Source of the DNA: Pseudomonas tensinigenes | GTDB lineage: Bacteria; Pseudomonadota; Gammaproteobacteria; Pseudomonadales; Pseudomonadaceae | Direction: 5' to 3' | Assembly: GCF_014268445.2 (NCBI RefSeq) | Contig: NZ_CP077089.1 | Coordinates: 6,304,001 to 6,368,000, forward strand | Length of the DNA: 64,000 nt | Shown here: positions 43,228 through 52,395 of the stretch, in pieces | How positions within the stretch are numbered: position 1 is the first letter of the stretch | How the letters are laid out: every line of letters starts with the position of its first letter | Notes under the pieces: model-generated | Database searches by the model: none | Seen by the model: only the letters and a program-made list of their open reading frames with translations | What the model was told of the DNA's origin: nothing | Position numbers and translations under genes: made by a program

Positions 43228-44655
43228 ATGCCCAACCGCCCGCCTCTCGACGCCATCACCGCCCGCTGGTTGCCGTGGGTCGTCGCCATCGCTTTCTTCA
43301 TGCAGTCCCTCGACGGGACCATTCTCAACACCGCCCTGCCGGCCATGGCTCGCGATCTGGCCGAGGATCCGTTGCGCATGCAAGGCGTGATCATCGCCTA
43401 CATGCTCACCGTGGCCTTGCTGATCCCGGCTTCGGGCTGGATCGCCGACCGCTTCGGCACCAAGAAAATTTTCTTCGGCGCGATTCTGCTGTTCAGTTTC
43501 GGCTCATTGCTCTGCGCCTTGTCGAGCAGCCTGAGCATGCTGATTGGCGCCCGGGTCATTCAGGGTCTGGGCGGTGCGCTGATGCTGCCGGTCGGGCGAC
43601 TGGTGGTGCTGCGCGCCTATCCGCGCTCCGAACTGGTGCGGATCATGGGTTTCATCACCATTCCCGGCCTGCTCGGCCCGTTGATCGGCCCGACCATGGG
43701 CGGCTGGATGGTCGAATACCTGACGTGGCACTGGATCTTCCTGATCAACCTGCCGGTCGGCGTGATCGGTTGCTACGCGGTGTGGAAATTCATTCCCGAC
43801 CTGCGCGGCACCGAGCGTACGCGCTTCGATAGTTTGGGTTTCCTGCTGTTCGGCGCGGCGATGATTTTGATCACCATCGCCATGGAAGGCCTCGGCGAAC
43901 TGCACCTGCCGCACCTGCGGGTGATGTTGCTGCTGTTCGGCGGCATGGCTTGTCTGGCGGCGTACTGGTTGCGCGCCGGGCACATCGAAAACCCACTGTT
44001 CGCGCCTTCGCTGTTCAAGACCCGCACCTTTGCCGTCGGTATTCTCGGCAACCTCTTTGCCCGCTTGGGCAGCGGCGCCTTGCCGTTTCTGGTGCCGCTG
44101 CTGCTGCAAGTGGCGCTGGGCTATTCACCGTCGCAAGCGGGGATGAGCATGCTGCCGCTGGCGGCTGCGGCGATGATTGCCAAGTGGGTGGCGCGGCCGC
44201 TGATCGAACGCTTCGGCTATCGAATCGTGCTGACCGGCAACACCCTAGCGCTGGGGATCATGCTGGCGAGCATGGGCCTGGTCAGCGAGCAGACGCCGTA
44301 CTGGCTGCTGCTATGCCTGCTGGCAGTGCTGGGCGCGATCAACTCGCTGCAATTTACGGCGATGAACACCGTGACCCTGATCGATCTCGACGATGCCAGC
44401 GCCAGCAGTGGCAACAGTTTGCTCTCGGTGGTGGCGCAGTTGTCGTTGAGTCTTGGCGTTGCCTGCGCTGGTGCATTGCTCGGCGGGTTTACCGCTGAGA
44501 TAGGTAACGATGGCGTGGAAACCGTACTCGGCGCGTTCCAGCTGACCTTCGTCACCGTCGGGATCATGGCGATGCTGGCCGCGACGATCTTCTCGCAACT
44601 GTCGAAGGAAGACGGCCGCCGCGCCAAACGCCCGGAAGAACACATCGAACATTAA
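43228..44655 (+). CDS. mdtD: MFS multidrug exporter (MdtD-like, DHA2 group)
   Basis: A 475-residue major facilitator with about fourteen membrane spans. The DHA2 signature block LDGTILNTALPAMARDL is in span 1. The loop 2-3 motif GWIADRFGTKKIF and motif C-like GPLIGPTMGGWMVEY in span 5 support drug:H+ antiport. The sequence resembles MdtD, whose substrates are poorly defined. It is monocistronic between a REP pair and dbpA. The stop is followed by only 80 bp before the dbpA start. Confidence 0.85.
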   Translation: MPNRPPLDAITARWLPWVVAIAFFMQSLDGTILNTALPAMARDLAEDPLRMQGVIIAYMLTVALLIPASGWIADRFGTKKIFFGAILLFSFGSLLCALSSSLSMLIGARVIQGLGGALMLPVGRLVVLRAYPRSELVRIMGFITIPGLLGPLIGPTMGGWMVEYLTWHWIFLINLPVGVIGCYAVWKFIPDLRGTERTRFDSLGFLLFGAAMILITIAMEGLGELHLPHLRVMLLLFGGMACLAAYWLRAGHIENPLFAPSLFKTRTFAVGILGNLFARLGSGALPFLVPLLLQVALGYSPSQAGMSMLPLAAAAMIAKWVARPLIERFGYRIVLTGNTLALGIMLASMGLVSEQTPYWLLLCLLAVLGAINSLQFTAMNTVTLIDLDDASASSGNSLLSVVAQLSLSLGVACAGALLGGFTAEIGNDGVETVLGAFQLTFVTVGIMAMLAATIFSQLSKEDGRRAKRPEEHIEH

Positions 44656-44735
44656 CCACTGTTCGTCCAGAACTTTCGAAGAAAGTGGCACGGGGCTGCT
44701 ACACTGCGCGACATTTTGTTTTGCAGGCCAGTCCC

Positions 44736-46121
44736 GTGACCACCATCGCCACCGCTTTTAATACTCTGCCGCTGTCCGCCGCCATGCTGGCTAACCTCGA
44801 ATCCCTCGGTTATGCCCAGATGACGCCGATCCAGGCGCAGAGCTTGCCGGTGATCCTCAAGGGGATGGACCTGATCGCCCAGGCCAAGACCGGCAGCGGC
44901 AAGACCGCCGCATTCGGCATCGGCCTGCTGAACCCGATCAACCCGCGCTACTTCGGTTGCCAGGCGCTGGTGATCTGCCCGACGCGCGAACTGGCCGACC
45001 AGGTCGCCAAGGAAATCCGTCGTCTGGCCCGTGCCGAAGACAACATCAAGGTCCTGACCCTGTGCGGCGGCGTGTCGTTCGGCCCGCAGATTGCTTCGCT
45101 GGAACACGGCGCGCACATCATCGTCGGCACCCCGGGCCGCATTCAGCAGCACCTGCGCAAAGGTTCGCTGGTCCTCGATGGCCTGAACACGCTGATCCTC
45201 GACGAAGCCGACCGCATGCTCGACATGGGTTTCTACGACGCCATCGAAGACATCATCATCAAGACCCCGGAGCGTCGTCAGACCCTGCTGTTCTCCGCGA
45301 CTTACCCGGTGGGCATCAAGCAACTGGCGTCGAAGTTCATGCGTGATCCGCAAACGGTGAAAGCCGAAGCGTTCCACGATGACACGCAGATCGAGCAGCG
45401 TTTCTACGAGATTTCCCCGGAAGATCGCATGGGCGTGGTGACGAAAGTCCTGCACCACTTCCGTCCGGCGTCCTGCGTGGCGTTCTGCTTCACCAAGCAG
45501 CAAGTGCAGGAAACCGTTGATCACCTGACCGCCAAAGGCATTTCCGCCGTCGGCCTGCACGGCGATCTGGAACAGCGTGACCGCGATCAGGTGCTGGCGA
45601 TGTTCGCCAACCGCAGTACGTCGGTACTGGTCGCCACCGACGTGGCCGCCCGTGGTCTGGACATCGATGCGCTGGACATGGTGATCAACGTCGAACTGGC
45701 GCGCGATTCGGAAATTCATATTCACCGCGTTGGCCGTACCGGTCGTGCTGGCGAGAAAGGCATCGCGATCAGCCTGGTTGCACCGGGTGAAGCGCACCGC
45801 GCGCAAGCCATTGAGCAGCTGCAGAAGTCACCGCTGAACTGGGATCAGGTCGATAACCTCAAATCCCAGGGCCTCGCCCCGCTGCAGCCGCCGATGACCA
45901 CGCTGTGCATCGGTGCCGGTCGTAAAGACAAGGTTCGCCCGGGCGATATCCTGGGTGCATTGACTGGCGATGCCGGCATTCCCGGTGCACAGGTTGGCAA
46001 GATCGCGATTTTCGACTTCCAGGCTTATGTAGCCGTTGACCGCACCGTGGCCATGCAGGCCTTGCAGCGTCTGAACGACGGCAAGATCAAGGGCCGTTCG
46101 CTGCGCGTCCGCATCCTCTAA
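44736..46121 (+). CDS. dbpA: DEAD-box RNA helicase DbpA
   Basis: A 461-residue ATP-dependent RNA helicase for 50S ribosome assembly. Motifs in order are Q motif near QMTPIQAQSLPVIL, motif I AKTGSGKT, Ia PTRELADQ, GTPGR, II DEAD, III SAT, then ATDVAARGLDI and VI HRVGRTGRAG. The C-terminal about 75 residues (TTLCIGAGRKDKVRPGDILG...) form the DbpA-specific RRM that binds 23S rRNA hairpin 92. The start is GTG at 44736 (VTTIATAFNTLPLS); the longer frame to 44685 is not similar to the family. Confidence 0.95.
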   Translation: MTTIATAFNTLPLSAAMLANLESLGYAQMTPIQAQSLPVILKGMDLIAQAKTGSGKTAAFGIGLLNPINPRYFGCQALVICPTRELADQVAKEIRRLARAEDNIKVLTLCGGVSFGPQIASLEHGAHIIVGTPGRIQQHLRKGSLVLDGLNTLILDEADRMLDMGFYDAIEDIIIKTPERRQTLLFSATYPVGIKQLASKFMRDPQTVKAEAFHDDTQIEQRFYEISPEDRMGVVTKVLHHFRPASCVAFCFTKQQVQETVDHLTAKGISAVGLHGDLEQRDRDQVLAMFANRSTSVLVATDVAARGLDIDALDMVINVELARDSEIHIHRVGRTGRAGEKGIAISLVAPGEAHRAQAIEQLQKSPLNWDQVDNLKSQGLAPLQPPMTTLCIGAGRKDKVRPGDILGALTGDAGIPGAQVGKIAIFDFQAYVAVDRTVAMQALQRLNDGKIKGRSLRVRIL

Positions 46122-46137
46122 GGACTGCGTACATCCC

Positions 46138-46230
46138 CTGTGGGAGCGAGCCTGCTCGCGAAGGCAATCTGTCAGCCAACATCAATGTTGAATGACACAC
46201 CGCTTTCGCGAGCAGGCTCGCTCCCACATT
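46138..46230. repeat. REP family A inverted pair
   Basis: GTGGGAG...GCGAA order, spacer with CAACATCAATGTTGAATGAC. Confidence 0.9.
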
Positions 46231-46269
46231 AGGTTCCGGTGATTTTGAAATTTGTGTGAGGACACCGTT

Positions 46270-47448
46270 TTGCGCTCTACCGAAGTCGTGATCATTGGCG
46301 CTGGCGCCGCTGGGTTGATGTGTGCACTGACCGCCGCCGGGCGTGGGCGTCAGGTGTTGCTGCTCGACCACGCGAACAAGGCCGGCAAGAAAATCCTGAT
46401 GTCGGGCGGTGGCCGCTGCAATTTCACCAACATGTACACCGAGCCGAGCAATTTCCTCTCGCAGAACCCGCATTTCTGCAAATCCGCACTGGCGCGCTAC
46501 ACCCAGTGGGATTTCATCGGCATGGTCGGCAAGCACGCCGTGCCGTACCACGAGAAAAAACTCGGCCAGTTGTTCTGCGATAACAAATCCAGCGACATCC
46601 TCGAAATGCTCCTGACCGAGTGCGATCAGGTCGGCGTCGAACTGCACCTCGACACGTCGATTCAAACGATTGAGAAAGTCGAGAGCGGTTACCTGCTCGA
46701 CACCACCCTCGGCCAGGTTCAGTGCCAGTCGCTGGTGATCGCCACGGGCGGCTTGTCGATCCCGACGCTGGGCGCCACCGGGTTCGGTTATCAGGTCGCC
46801 AAACAGTTCGGCCATGAGCTACTGCCGACCCGCGCCGGGCTGGTGCCGTTCACCATCACCGATCAGCTCAAGGAGCTCTGCACCGAGTTGTCCGGGACGT
46901 CAGTGGATTGTCTGGTCAGCTGCAACGATCAGAGCTTTCGCGAGAACATCCTGTTCACTCACCGTGGCCTCAGCGGCCCGGCGATTTTGCAGATTTCTTC
47001 GTTCTGGGAATCCGGCGACACGGTGGAAATCAATCTGCTGCCGGATCATGACGCGGCGAGCTGGCTGCAACAGCAAGTGGCCGAGCGCCCGAACAGCGAA
47101 TTGAAAACCCTGCTCGGTGAGATCTTCACCAAGAAGATGGCCAATCTGCTGGCGGACAACTGGTTTGCGTCCAAGCCGATGAAGCAGTACACCCATGCTG
47201 AACTGGCGGAAATTGCCGAGAAGCTGGGCAGCTGGAAGGTTGTGCCGGCCGGGACTGAGGGTTATCGCACAGCCGAGGTAACACTCGGTGGCGTCGATAC
47301 CCGTGAAGTGTCGTCCAAGACCATGGAATCGCTGAAAAGCCCTGGCCTGTACTTCATCGGCGAAGTGCTCGACGTCACCGGGCATCTGGGCGGCTTCAAC
47401 TTCCAATGGGCCTGGGCCTCCGGCTACGCCGCCGCGCAGTACGCTTAA
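46270..47448 (+). CDS. BaiN/RdsA-like NAD(P)/FAD-dependent oxidoreductase
   Basis: A 392-residue flavoprotein of the HI0933/BaiN family. The FAD motif VVIIGAGAAGLMCALTAAGRG is at the N-terminus. The family signature KAGKKILMSGGGRCNFTN follows, and the C-terminal GEVLDVTGHLGGFNFQWAWASG is diagnostic. The natural substrate is not known for most members. The start is TTG at 46270 behind GAGGACACCGTT, giving the family N-terminus; a TTG at 46252 is less well placed. It sits alone between two REP pairs. Confidence 0.85.
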   Translation: MRSTEVVIIGAGAAGLMCALTAAGRGRQVLLLDHANKAGKKILMSGGGRCNFTNMYTEPSNFLSQNPHFCKSALARYTQWDFIGMVGKHAVPYHEKKLGQLFCDNKSSDILEMLLTECDQVGVELHLDTSIQTIEKVESGYLLDTTLGQVQCQSLVIATGGLSIPTLGATGFGYQVAKQFGHELLPTRAGLVPFTITDQLKELCTELSGTSVDCLVSCNDQSFRENILFTHRGLSGPAILQISSFWESGDTVEINLLPDHDAASWLQQQVAERPNSELKTLLGEIFTKKMANLLADNWFASKPMKQYTHAELAEIAEKLGSWKVVPAGTEGYRTAEVTLGGVDTREVSSKTMESLKSPGLYFIGEVLDVTGHLGGFNFQWAWASGYAAAQYA

Positions 47449-47469
47449 CTCAAGGCCAAATACAAAACC

Positions 47470-47561
47470 CTGTGGGAGCGAGCCTGCTCGCGAATGCGGT
47501 GTACCAGTCGACATCAATGTTGAATGACACTCCGCTTTCGCGAGCAGGCTCGCTCCCACAG
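47470..47561. repeat. REP family A inverted pair
   Basis: GTGGGAG...GCGAA order, spacer with GTCGACATCAATGTTGAATG. Confidence 0.9.
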
Positions 47562-47678
47562 TGGTCTGTGGTGTAAGTAAAAGGAACACTTTTTGCTGTC
47601 AGATGTGATCGGCGCCATTGCGTCGGCGTCATTACTGGCTCAATTTAGCGGCATCGCCTCGGAAGGCCTTCGCACTTC

Positions 47679-49871
47679 ATGTCCTCGACCTCGTTTCGTC
47701 AGTCTTTGCGGCGCCTGTGGGCGCTGGATAAATTCAGCTACAGCGTGCGGGTGTTCATCGCCCTGACCGGCAGCATGGCGCTGTGTTGGTATCAGGATGA
47801 AATGGGCCTGCTGATCCCGTTGTTCCTCGGGATTATCGCCAGCGCCCTGGCCGAGACCGACGACAGTTGGCAGGGCCGTCTCAACGCCCTCGCCGTGACG
47901 CTGGTGTGTTTCAGCATCGCCGCGCTGTCGGTGGAATTGCTCTTCCCCTACCCCATCGTCTTCGCCATTGCCTTGGCGCTGGCCAGTTTCGGCCTGACCA
48001 TGCTCGGCGCGCTCGGCGAGCGTTATGGCGCGATTGCTTCGGCGACGTTGATTCTGTCGGTGTACACGATGATCGGCGTTGATCAGCGCGGTGGCGCGGT
48101 CACCGACTTCTGGCACGAGCCGATGCTGCTGGTCGCCGGTGCGGCGTGGTACGGCTTGCTCTCGGTGGTGTGGCAGGCGCTGTTTTCCAACCAGCCGGTG
48201 CAGCAGAGTCTGGCGCGGTTGTTCCGTGAGCTGGGCTTTTACCTGAAGCTGAAATCGTCTCTCTTCGAGCCAATCCGGCAGATGGATGTCGAAGCCCGTC
48301 GCCTCGAACTGGCCCAGCAAAACGGGCGCGTGGTGGCGGCGCTGAACAGTGCCAAGGAAATCATTCTGCACCGCGTCGGCAACGGCCGCCCCGGTTCGAA
48401 AGTCAGCCGCTACCTGAAGCTGTATTTCCTCGCGCAAGACATCCACGAACGCGCCAGTTCTTCGCACTATCCGTACAACGCGCTGGCCGAAGCGTTCTTC
48501 CACAGTGACGTGCTGTTCCGCTGCCAACGCCTGTTGCGCCAGCAAGGCAAGGCCTGCCGCGCGCTGGCCGAATCGATCCAGATGCGCCAGCCGTTCATTT
48601 ACGACGCGAGTTTCGCCGAAGCCCTGAGCGATCTCGATGCGTCCCTCGAACACTTGCGCATCCAGAGCAACCCGGCGTGGCGCGGATTGCTGCGCTCGCT
48701 ACGTGCCCTGGCAGCGAACCTTGGCACCCTCGACCGCTTGCTCAGCGACGCGAGCAACCCCGACGCCTTGGCCGATGCGACCGACAGCAGCCTGCTCGAC
48801 CGTTCGCCGCGCAACCTCAAGGACGTCTGGGTGCGCCTGCGCACGCAACTGACGCCGACGTCTTTGCTGTTCCGTCACGCCCTGCGCCTGCCCTTGGCGC
48901 TGAGTATCGGCTACGGCATGGTGCATTTGATTCACCCGTCGCAGGGTTACTGGATCATCCTCACCACGCTGTTCGTCTGCCAGCCGAACTATGGCGCGAC
49001 GCGGCGCAAACTCGGGCAGCGGATCTTCGGCACCGCCATCGGCCTGACCGTGGCGTGGGCGCTGTTCGATCTGTTCCCGAGTCCGCTGGTGCAATCGTGC
49101 TTCGCCATTGCCGCCGGCGTGGTGTTCTTTACCAACCGCACCACCCGCTACACCCTGGCGACGGCGGCGATCACCATCATGGTGCTGTTCTGCTTCAACC
49201 AGGTCGGCGATGGATACGGGCTGTTTCTGCCACGCCTGTTCGATACGCTGCTGGGCAGCCTGATTGCCGGCCTGACGGTGTTCCTGTTCCTGCCGGACTG
49301 GCAGGGTCGACGCCTCAACAAAGTGCTGGCCAACACCCTGACCTGCAACAGCATCTACCTGCGCCAGATCATGCAGCAATACGCCGCCGGCAAGAGTGAC
49401 GACCTCGCTTATCGCCTGGCCCGGCGCAACGCACACAACGCCGATGCGGCGCTGTCGACGACACTGGCAAACATGCTCATGGAGCCGGGGCATTTCCGTA
49501 AGGAAGCGGATGTCGGCTTCCGCTTTCTGGTGCTGTCGCACACGTTGTTGAGTTATCTGTCGGGACTGGGCGCGCATCGCGAGACGCAGTTGCCGGCGGA
49601 CGTGCGCGAGCATTTGATTGATGGCGCCGGGGTGAAACTGGCAACGAGCATCGACGAAATCGCCCAAGGGCTGGCGAACAAGCAGCCGGTGGCGATTCAG
49701 AGTGACGAAGAAGAAGCGCTGGCCAATGAGCTGGAGCAGATGCCTGATGAGATTGATGAAGGTCAGCGGTTGGTGCAGACGCAACTGGCGTTGATTTGCC
49801 GGCAGTTGGGGCCGTTGCGCACGTTGGCGGCGCATCTGATCAAGGACACCAGTGAGGTCAGCGCTGGCTGA
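47679..49871 (+). CDS. yccS: YccS/YhfK-type FUSC-family inner-membrane protein
   Basis: A 730-residue protein with two membrane blocks, each of about five spans (about residues 20-165 and 395-530). A soluble helical middle domain and a C-terminal cytosolic part follow the FUSC layout (YccS subfamily). The second block starts LRLPLALSIGYGMVHLIHPS and has GYWIILTTLFVCQPNYGAT, the family's best-conserved stretch. Relatives include aromatic-acid exporters, but the substrate is unknown. No membrane-fusion partner is adjacent. Confidence 0.85.
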   Translation: MSSTSFRQSLRRLWALDKFSYSVRVFIALTGSMALCWYQDEMGLLIPLFLGIIASALAETDDSWQGRLNALAVTLVCFSIAALSVELLFPYPIVFAIALALASFGLTMLGALGERYGAIASATLILSVYTMIGVDQRGGAVTDFWHEPMLLVAGAAWYGLLSVVWQALFSNQPVQQSLARLFRELGFYLKLKSSLFEPIRQMDVEARRLELAQQNGRVVAALNSAKEIILHRVGNGRPGSKVSRYLKLYFLAQDIHERASSSHYPYNALAEAFFHSDVLFRCQRLLRQQGKACRALAESIQMRQPFIYDASFAEALSDLDASLEHLRIQSNPAWRGLLRSLRALAANLGTLDRLLSDASNPDALADATDSSLLDRSPRNLKDVWVRLRTQLTPTSLLFRHALRLPLALSIGYGMVHLIHPSQGYWIILTTLFVCQPNYGATRRKLGQRIFGTAIGLTVAWALFDLFPSPLVQSCFAIAAGVVFFTNRTTRYTLATAAITIMVLFCFNQVGDGYGLFLPRLFDTLLGSLIAGLTVFLFLPDWQGRRLNKVLANTLTCNSIYLRQIMQQYAAGKSDDLAYRLARRNAHNADAALSTTLANMLMEPGHFRKEADVGFRFLVLSHTLLSYLSGLGAHRETQLPADVREHLIDGAGVKLATSIDEIAQGLANKQPVAIQSDEEEALANELEQMPDEIDEGQRLVQTQLALICRQLGPLRTLAAHLIKDTSEVSAG

Positions 49872-49879
49872 CAGGACGT

Positions 49880-49959
49880 CTTCGCGAGCAGGCTCGCTCC
49901 CACACTGGATTTATGCACGACACAGACCCCCTGTGGGAGCGAGCCTGCTCGCGAAGAGG
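49880..49959. repeat. REP family A inverted pair, compact form
   Basis: TTCGCGAGCAGGCTCGCTCC and its inverse with a spacer of about 30 nt. It lies between convergent yccS and the solute-binding protein gene. Confidence 0.9.
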
Positions 49960-49993
49960 CCATCAGACACCCAGCAAATTCAGGATCAGAAAC

Positions 49994-50731
49994 TCACATC
50001 CCATGCTGCCTCAACAACTTGTCATAACTGCCATCCGCCTTCATCGCCGCAATCGCCTTATCAAACCCCGCGACAATCTGCTCATGCTGCGGATTCTTCA
50101 GGCTCACCAGAATGTGCAGGCTGTTCTCACTCAACGGCTTAGGCAAAAACTCCACCGAATTGCGCACCTTGGCTGATTCCCGCGCCAGGTAATACTTGGC
50201 CACATACTCATCTTCCAGCGTCAGCTTGACCCGATCCGCCGCGAGCATGCGCACGGCCATGGCAAAGTTATGCACAGGGACTTTCTGCAACGCCGTGTCG
50301 GCATCGAACGGCGCCGAATAGGCGTAGCCACGCACCACCGCAATCGGATAGGTGTGCAGTTGTTGCAGATTGGAATACTCGAGTGGTGTGTCTTTGCGCT
50401 TGAGAAAGCGGATGCGGTTGAGCAGGTATTCCCCGGAAAACTGGCCGAGCCTGGTCCGTTCGTCGTTGTACCAAGCGTTGACCAATACATCGTAGCGGCC
50501 CTCGCCAACGCCAAGCAGCGCCCGCGCCCACGGCACCTGCTCGTAGCCGCTGGCATAACCGGCCCGGGCCAGCGCAGTTGTGACGATGTCGGTGGCCAGT
50601 CCGCCGTTGATCAGCGTGTCGTCGGTAAAGGGTGGCCAGATATCAAACACCAGCCGCAGCTTATCCGCTGCAGCGGTCTGAGCCAGCAAGAGCAATCCGG
50701 TCAAAGCAAAGGCTCGATGCAAACGCGGCAT
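49994..50731 (-). CDS. Family-3 type periplasmic solute-binding protein
   Basis: A 245-residue exported protein with signal peptide MPRLHRAFALTGLLLLAQTA-AADK. The mature part begins LRLVFDIWPPFTDDTLINGG and reads as a class-II periplasmic binding protein of the amino-acid type (WARALLGVGEGRYDVLVNAW, then the terminal ADGSYDKLLRQHG). There is no permease or ATPase next to it, as with many orphan Pseudomonas members. The ligand is unknown; a chemoreceptor or sensor role is possible. The 255-bp upstream gap (50732-50986) shows no repeat. Confidence 0.82.
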   Translation of the reverse strand: MPRLHRAFALTGLLLLAQTAAADKLRLVFDIWPPFTDDTLINGGLATDIVTTALARAGYASGYEQVPWARALLGVGEGRYDVLVNAWYNDERTRLGQFSGEYLLNRIRFLKRKDTPLEYSNLQQLHTYPIAVVRGYAYSAPFDADTALQKVPVHNFAMAVRMLAADRVKLTLEDEYVAKYYLARESAKVRNSVEFLPKPLSENSLHILVSLKNPQHEQIVAGFDKAIAAMKADGSYDKLLRQHGM

Positions 50732-50986
50732 GCTTGAAAATCCTTAGCGGGCGAGTTGCCCAGCATGTTTTCAGTCAAAACCCCAAGGCCCCTTACCGGC
50801 AAAACCCAGGCCCTAACATTAGCTCATTGCAGCCAGTGCACAGGGCTCTCCAGCAGATTACACAAAGTCACCGCGGCTGCGAGAAAGGAATGATGGCATT
50901 TTGACCTTTGTCACAGACTCTTACGCCATACAGACATCTTTGCCGCAGGCGCTTAGTATCCGGTGACACGTTCAAGGAATCGGCAA

Positions 50987-51439
50987 ATGACAATCGAATG
51001 GGTCTGCAAACATCACAGTGATCTGGGCAAGGAGCAGCTGTACGCGCTGTTGAAAATGCGCTCGGACGTGTTCGTGGTCGAACAGAAATGCGCCTATCCG
51101 GACCTCGACGGTCAGGATCTGGAAGGCGATACCTATCACCTGATGGGCTGGGAGGATGACCAGTTGATGGCGTACCTGCGCCTGCTGGATCCGGAATCCC
51201 AGGGTGGCGACGTGGTGATCGGCCGCGTGATTACCGCACCGCAAGGGCGCGGCAAAGGGCTGGGGCACGAAATGATGGAGCAGGCTTTGAAACAGGCGGA
51301 GAAGCATTGGCCGCAAGTGCCGATCTATCTGTCGGCGCAGGCGCATTTGCAGGGGTATTACGGCAAGTACGGGTTTGTTGTGGCGGGTGAAGAGTATCTG
51401 GAAGATGACATTCCACACATTGGGATGCGTCGCCCTTAA
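50987..51439 (+). CDS. elaA: ElaA-like GNAT acetyltransferase
   Basis: A 150-residue acetyltransferase of the ElaA family. The conserved front block KMRSDVFVVEQKCAYPDLDG is diagnostic, and acetyl-CoA motif A is VITAPQGRGKGLGHEMMEQA. The C-terminal GYYGKYGFVVAGEEYLEDDIPHIGM closes the fold. The start follows CAAGGAATCGGCAA; an ATG eight codons upstream was rejected for lack of a ribosome binding site. Target unknown. Confidence 0.9.
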   Translation: MTIEWVCKHHSDLGKEQLYALLKMRSDVFVVEQKCAYPDLDGQDLEGDTYHLMGWEDDQLMAYLRLLDPESQGGDVVIGRVITAPQGRGKGLGHEMMEQALKQAEKHWPQVPIYLSAQAHLQGYYGKYGFVVAGEEYLEDDIPHIGMRRP

Positions 51440-51445
51440 GTGCCC

Positions 51446-51513
51446 CTTCGCGAGCAGGCTCGCTCCCACAGGGAAACGCATTCCAACTGTGGGAGCGAGC
51501 CTGCTCGCGAAGG
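51446..51513. repeat. REP family A inverted pair, compact form
   Basis: TTCGCGAGCAGGCTCGCTCC and its inverse with a spacer of about 18 nt, between convergent elaA and the winged-helix gene. Confidence 0.9.
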
Positions 51514-51536
51514 CGTCAGCTCAGGCACCGCAGGAC

Positions 51537-51833
51537 TCAGGGATACTCCAGAACAGCCTTGATCTGCCGCAAATTACGCTCGATCCACCCGCGATCAATC
51601 GCTCCCCACTCACGAATCCGATAGCGCCCCGCATGATTGCGTGCGCCCTCTTCCTGCTCGAACTCACAAACGATATCCAGATCGGCCAACGCGGCAATCG
51701 TGTCCTGCGCCGTGCGCCGGGGCATGCCGGTCACTTCGGTCAGCGTCGGCACACTCGGCGCCAGACCGCTGTCGATCAGGTACGCCACATACAAGCGGCG
51801 GTAGAAACTGCTTTTGGTCTTGCTGACGTCCAT
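51537..51833 (-). CDS. Small winged-helix DNA-binding protein
   Basis: A 98-residue protein. The helix-turn-helix core is VPTLTEVTGMPRRTAQDTIAAL, followed by a wing-like strand pair (DLDIVCEFEQEEGARNHAGRY). It resembles the YfeC-like winged HTH proteins of Pseudomonas. The start at 51833 has AAGG just upstream; a GTG two codons earlier is possible. It lies 24 bp downstream of the metallopeptidase gene on the same strand and is probably co-transcribed. Confidence 0.75.
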   Translation of the reverse strand: MDVSKTKSSFYRRLYVAYLIDSGLAPSVPTLTEVTGMPRRTAQDTIAALADLDIVCEFEQEEGARNHAGRYRIREWGAIDRGWIERNLRQIKAVLEYP

Positions 51834-51857
51834 CCACACCTTCCTGGTTGCGTACTG

Positions 51858-52352
51858 TTAAGCCTGCATATCCCGCCACGTCAGGTACACGCGCAGATCA
51901 AACTCGACCTGGTGATACCCCGGCAGCATGTGCTCGCATAATTTATAGAACGCCTTGTTGTGATCCGATTCCTTGAAGTGCGCCAGTTCATGCACGACGA
52001 TCATTTTCAGAAAGTCCGGCGCGGCATCCTTGAACAACGAGGCGATACGAATCTCTTTCTTGGCCTTGAGCTTGCCGCCCTGCACCCGTGAAACCGTGGT
52101 GTGCAGGCCCAACGCGCGGTGGGTCAGGTCGAGGCGGTTGTCGAACAGCACCTTGTCGATGGCCGGGGCGTTGCGCAGGTATTCCTGCTTCAGGTCCAGC
52201 GCGTAGCTGTACAAGGCCTTGTCGCTCTGCACGTCGTGGCGCCCCGAATAGCGTTGATTCAGGTATTCGCCGAGCCGCCCTTCGGCGATCAGTTGGCGCA
52301 CCTGATCCTGCAATTGCGCAGGATAGGCCTGGAGGTACTTCAGCACAGTCAT
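51858..52352 (-). CDS. YgjP-like M48/DUF45 metallopeptidase
   Basis: A 164-residue protein with the zinc motif HELAH (121-125) and third ligand candidate H131, in HELAHFKESDHNKAFYKLCE. This is the YgjP/SprT-like arrangement of DUF45 metalloproteases. The N-terminal half (YLQAYPAQLQDQVRQLIAEG) is helical. No signal peptide is seen, so it acts in the cytosol. Substrate unknown. It is the first gene of a two-gene unit with the winged-helix protein. Confidence 0.85.
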   Translation of the reverse strand: MTVLKYLQAYPAQLQDQVRQLIAEGRLGEYLNQRYSGRHDVQSDKALYSYALDLKQEYLRNAPAIDKVLFDNRLDLTHRALGLHTTVSRVQGGKLKAKKEIRIASLFKDAAPDFLKMIVVHELAHFKESDHNKAFYKLCEHMLPGYHQVEFDLRVYLTWRDMQA

Positions 52353-52395
52353 GGACGAGCGACACGGTTCGAAAAGGTGCGCCAGTGTAGCGAAT

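Noticed and set aside
44685..44705. Possible sigma-54 promoter (TGGCACGGGGCTGCTA) before dbpA
   Set aside because: The -24/-12 spacing is one base short and the -12 element is poor.
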